From NCBI GenBank assembly GCA_030745815.1, contig JASLNX010000212.1, positions 1-7,265 of the forward strand: a stretch of 7,265 nt of DNA, written 5' to 3'. Positions 6,862-7,265 of this stretch are shown piece by piece. Each line of letters begins with the position of its first letter. The stretch's first letter is position 1. The notes beneath the pieces were generated by a model that had not been told where the DNA came from, did not search any database, and worked only from the letters and a program-made list of their open reading frames with translations. Source of the DNA: an archaeon (GTDB lineage Archaea; Iainarchaeota; Iainarchaeia; Iainarchaeales; GCA-2688035). The position numbers were made by a program, and so were the translations under genes.

Positions 6862-6883
6862 CCAATAGCACCACGTTTCTGCC

Positions 6884-6891
6884 TGTTTTTA
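6884..6891 (-). promoter_or_regulatory. TATA-like box of the cis-prenyltransferase gene
   Basis: On the minus strand TAAAAACA is centred 26.5 bases before the ATG at 6861, matching a leaderless start. An alternative is the stronger ATTTAAAT at 6913-6920, which would give a leader of about 29 bases in which GGTG, eight bases before the ATG, could act as a weak ribosome binding site. Confidence 0.4.
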
Positions 6892-6912
6892 GAATTTTAA
6901 AGTCAAAAGGGT

Positions 6913-6920
6913 ATTTAAAT
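6913..6920. promoter_or_regulatory. Strong palindromic TATA box ATTTAAAT in the divergent region
   Basis: ATTTAAAT is an excellent archaeal TATA element. On the plus side it is preceded by purine-rich CAAAAGGGT, which resembles a BRE; the minus side has TACTAATAAT, which does not. Rightward transcription from about 6943 is therefore favoured, but no open reading frame begins there. The product could be a short RNA, perhaps ended by the T-run at 6985-6990, or a long leader of the 7036 gene. It may alternatively serve the leftward cis-prenyltransferase gene. Confidence 0.45.
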
Positions 6921-7006
6921 ATTATTAGTACATTCTTCGAGAGAAGCTGGAGTCAAATTGTTTTGTTAAGCTCTAGCATTGCTGTTTTTTGGGGCGCAAG
7001 CCATAG

Positions 7007-7014
7007 ATTTAAAT
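7007..7014 (+). promoter_or_regulatory. TATA box ATTTAAAT of the small right-end gene
   Basis: This box, identical to the one at 6913-6920, is centred 25.5 bases before the GTG at 7036. Its spacing matches the other leaderless genes here, and it decides the start of the downstream ORF. Confidence 0.5.
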
Positions 7015-7035
7015 TATGGAAAAGCGTTTATTATT

Positions 7036-7254
7036 GTGATTGTCGTGCACGTAAACAACAAGGTTTTGGCGAAGAAGGGCAAAATGCTTTCCATAGTTAA
7101 TGACTTAAAAGAGCGCATGCGCGAACTTGATAAAATGAAAAAAGACATTGAATTCAAGAAAGTGTCGCTTAATTCTTCGCCTTCAAAAAGTAAAACCCTT
7201 CTTGAGGAAATAAAAGTACCATCTCTTGCAATGTTAAAGGAAAGCAGTAAATAG
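7036..7254 (+). CDS. Small charged hypothetical protein, probable GTG start
   Basis: I do not recognise this gene. From GTG at 7036 it encodes 72 residues: a short hydrophobic beginning (MIVVHV), a Lys-rich segment, a helix-prone, probably coiled-coil stretch (VNDLKERMRELDKMKKDIEFKK, about residues 21-42), a Ser/Lys-rich linker, and a second helix-prone end (LLEEIKVPSLAMLKESS). No signal peptide, metal site or catalytic motif is seen. The reading frame is open upstream to a TTG at 6979, but the ATTTAAAT box at 7007-7014 lies inside that extension and fits a leaderless GTG start. GTG 7045 and ATG 7084 are other options; the last has a purine-rich GAAGAAGGG upstream. The charged composition resembles a small cytoplasmic protein or partner of a larger complex; no function can be claimed. 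Confidence 0.55.
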   Translation: MIVVHVNNKVLAKKGKMLSIVNDLKERMRELDKMKKDIEFKKVSLNSSPSKSKTLLEEIKVPSLAMLKESSK

Positions 7255-7265
7255 GCGGTTTTTAG
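7255..7265 (+). terminator. Short T-run after the right-end gene
   Basis: GCGG followed by five T (7259-7263) starts four bases after the TAG stop. No stem is visible and the window ends here, so this is a weak terminator candidate. Confidence 0.25.

Noticed and set aside
6931..6948. Small hairpin TTCT-TCGAG-AGAA near 6934-6946
   Set aside because: A four-pair stem is expected by chance, and it has no T-run directly after it.
6979..7035. TTG-started N-terminal extension of the right-end gene
   Set aside because: A well-formed ATTTAAAT box lies inside the extension and is correctly spaced for GTG 7036. No ribosome binding site precedes the TTG.
7016..7039. ATG at 7016 as a start
   Set aside because: Its frame reaches TGA after seven codons.
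1..7265. CRISPR arrays, insertion sequences, long repeats, rRNA
   Set aside because: On reading both strands I saw no spaced direct repeats, no transposase motifs with inverted ends, and no rRNA signatures.

Overview
The window looks like a piece of an archaeal chromosome, most likely from a small-genome DPANN-type lineage (Diapherotrites or Micrarchaeota are guesses, not determinations). The archaeal signs are: A/T-rich TATA-like boxes centred about 25-28 bases before almost every start codon with no clear Shine-Dalgarno, implying leaderless mRNAs; a tRNA-Gln with an A1-U72 pair and no encoded CCA; an archaeal-type secretion/pilus ATPase; a short cis-prenyltransferase; and a Cys-rich surface protein with one C-terminal membrane segment.

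Layout. Positions 1-1356 (minus strand) carry most of a type II/IV secretion ATPase of the TadA/ArlI/GspE group, whose C-terminus is cut by the left edge. Positions 1357-1586 are an A/T-rich divergent intergenic region. It holds the ATPase promoter, a candidate 24-residue transmembrane micropeptide (minus strand), a T-rich tract just after it that could act as its terminator, and a palindromic TATTAATA box placed symmetrically between the micropeptide start and the next gene. Positions 1587-4262 (plus) encode a complete SERCA-like P-type Ca2+-ATPase. Positions 4310-4960 (plus) encode a small sulfotransferase-fold protein. Positions 4991-6046 (plus) encode a secreted, Cys-rich, tail-anchored surface protein. 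On the minus strand follow tRNA-Gln(CUG) at 6053-6125 and a cis-prenyltransferase (UppS family) at 6166-6861. The right end (6862-7265) holds two identical ATTTAAAT boxes and a small unrecognised charged protein, probably starting at GTG 7036.

How the genes fit together. Most are cell-envelope functions: a pilus/secretion motor, an ion pump, a possible sulfotransferase, a glycosylatable Cys-rich surface protein, and the enzyme that makes the polyprenyl carrier lipid used in archaeal glycosylation. Each gene seems to have its own promoter, so this is a neighbourhood of single transcription units rather than one operon. The functional link is inference.

The most interesting candidate is the micropeptide divergent from the Ca2+ pump. 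Its layout recalls the small membrane peptides that regulate P-type ATPases elsewhere, but the evidence is only an ORF, a hydrophobicity pattern and promoter geometry. No complete previously undescribed system is demonstrated here.
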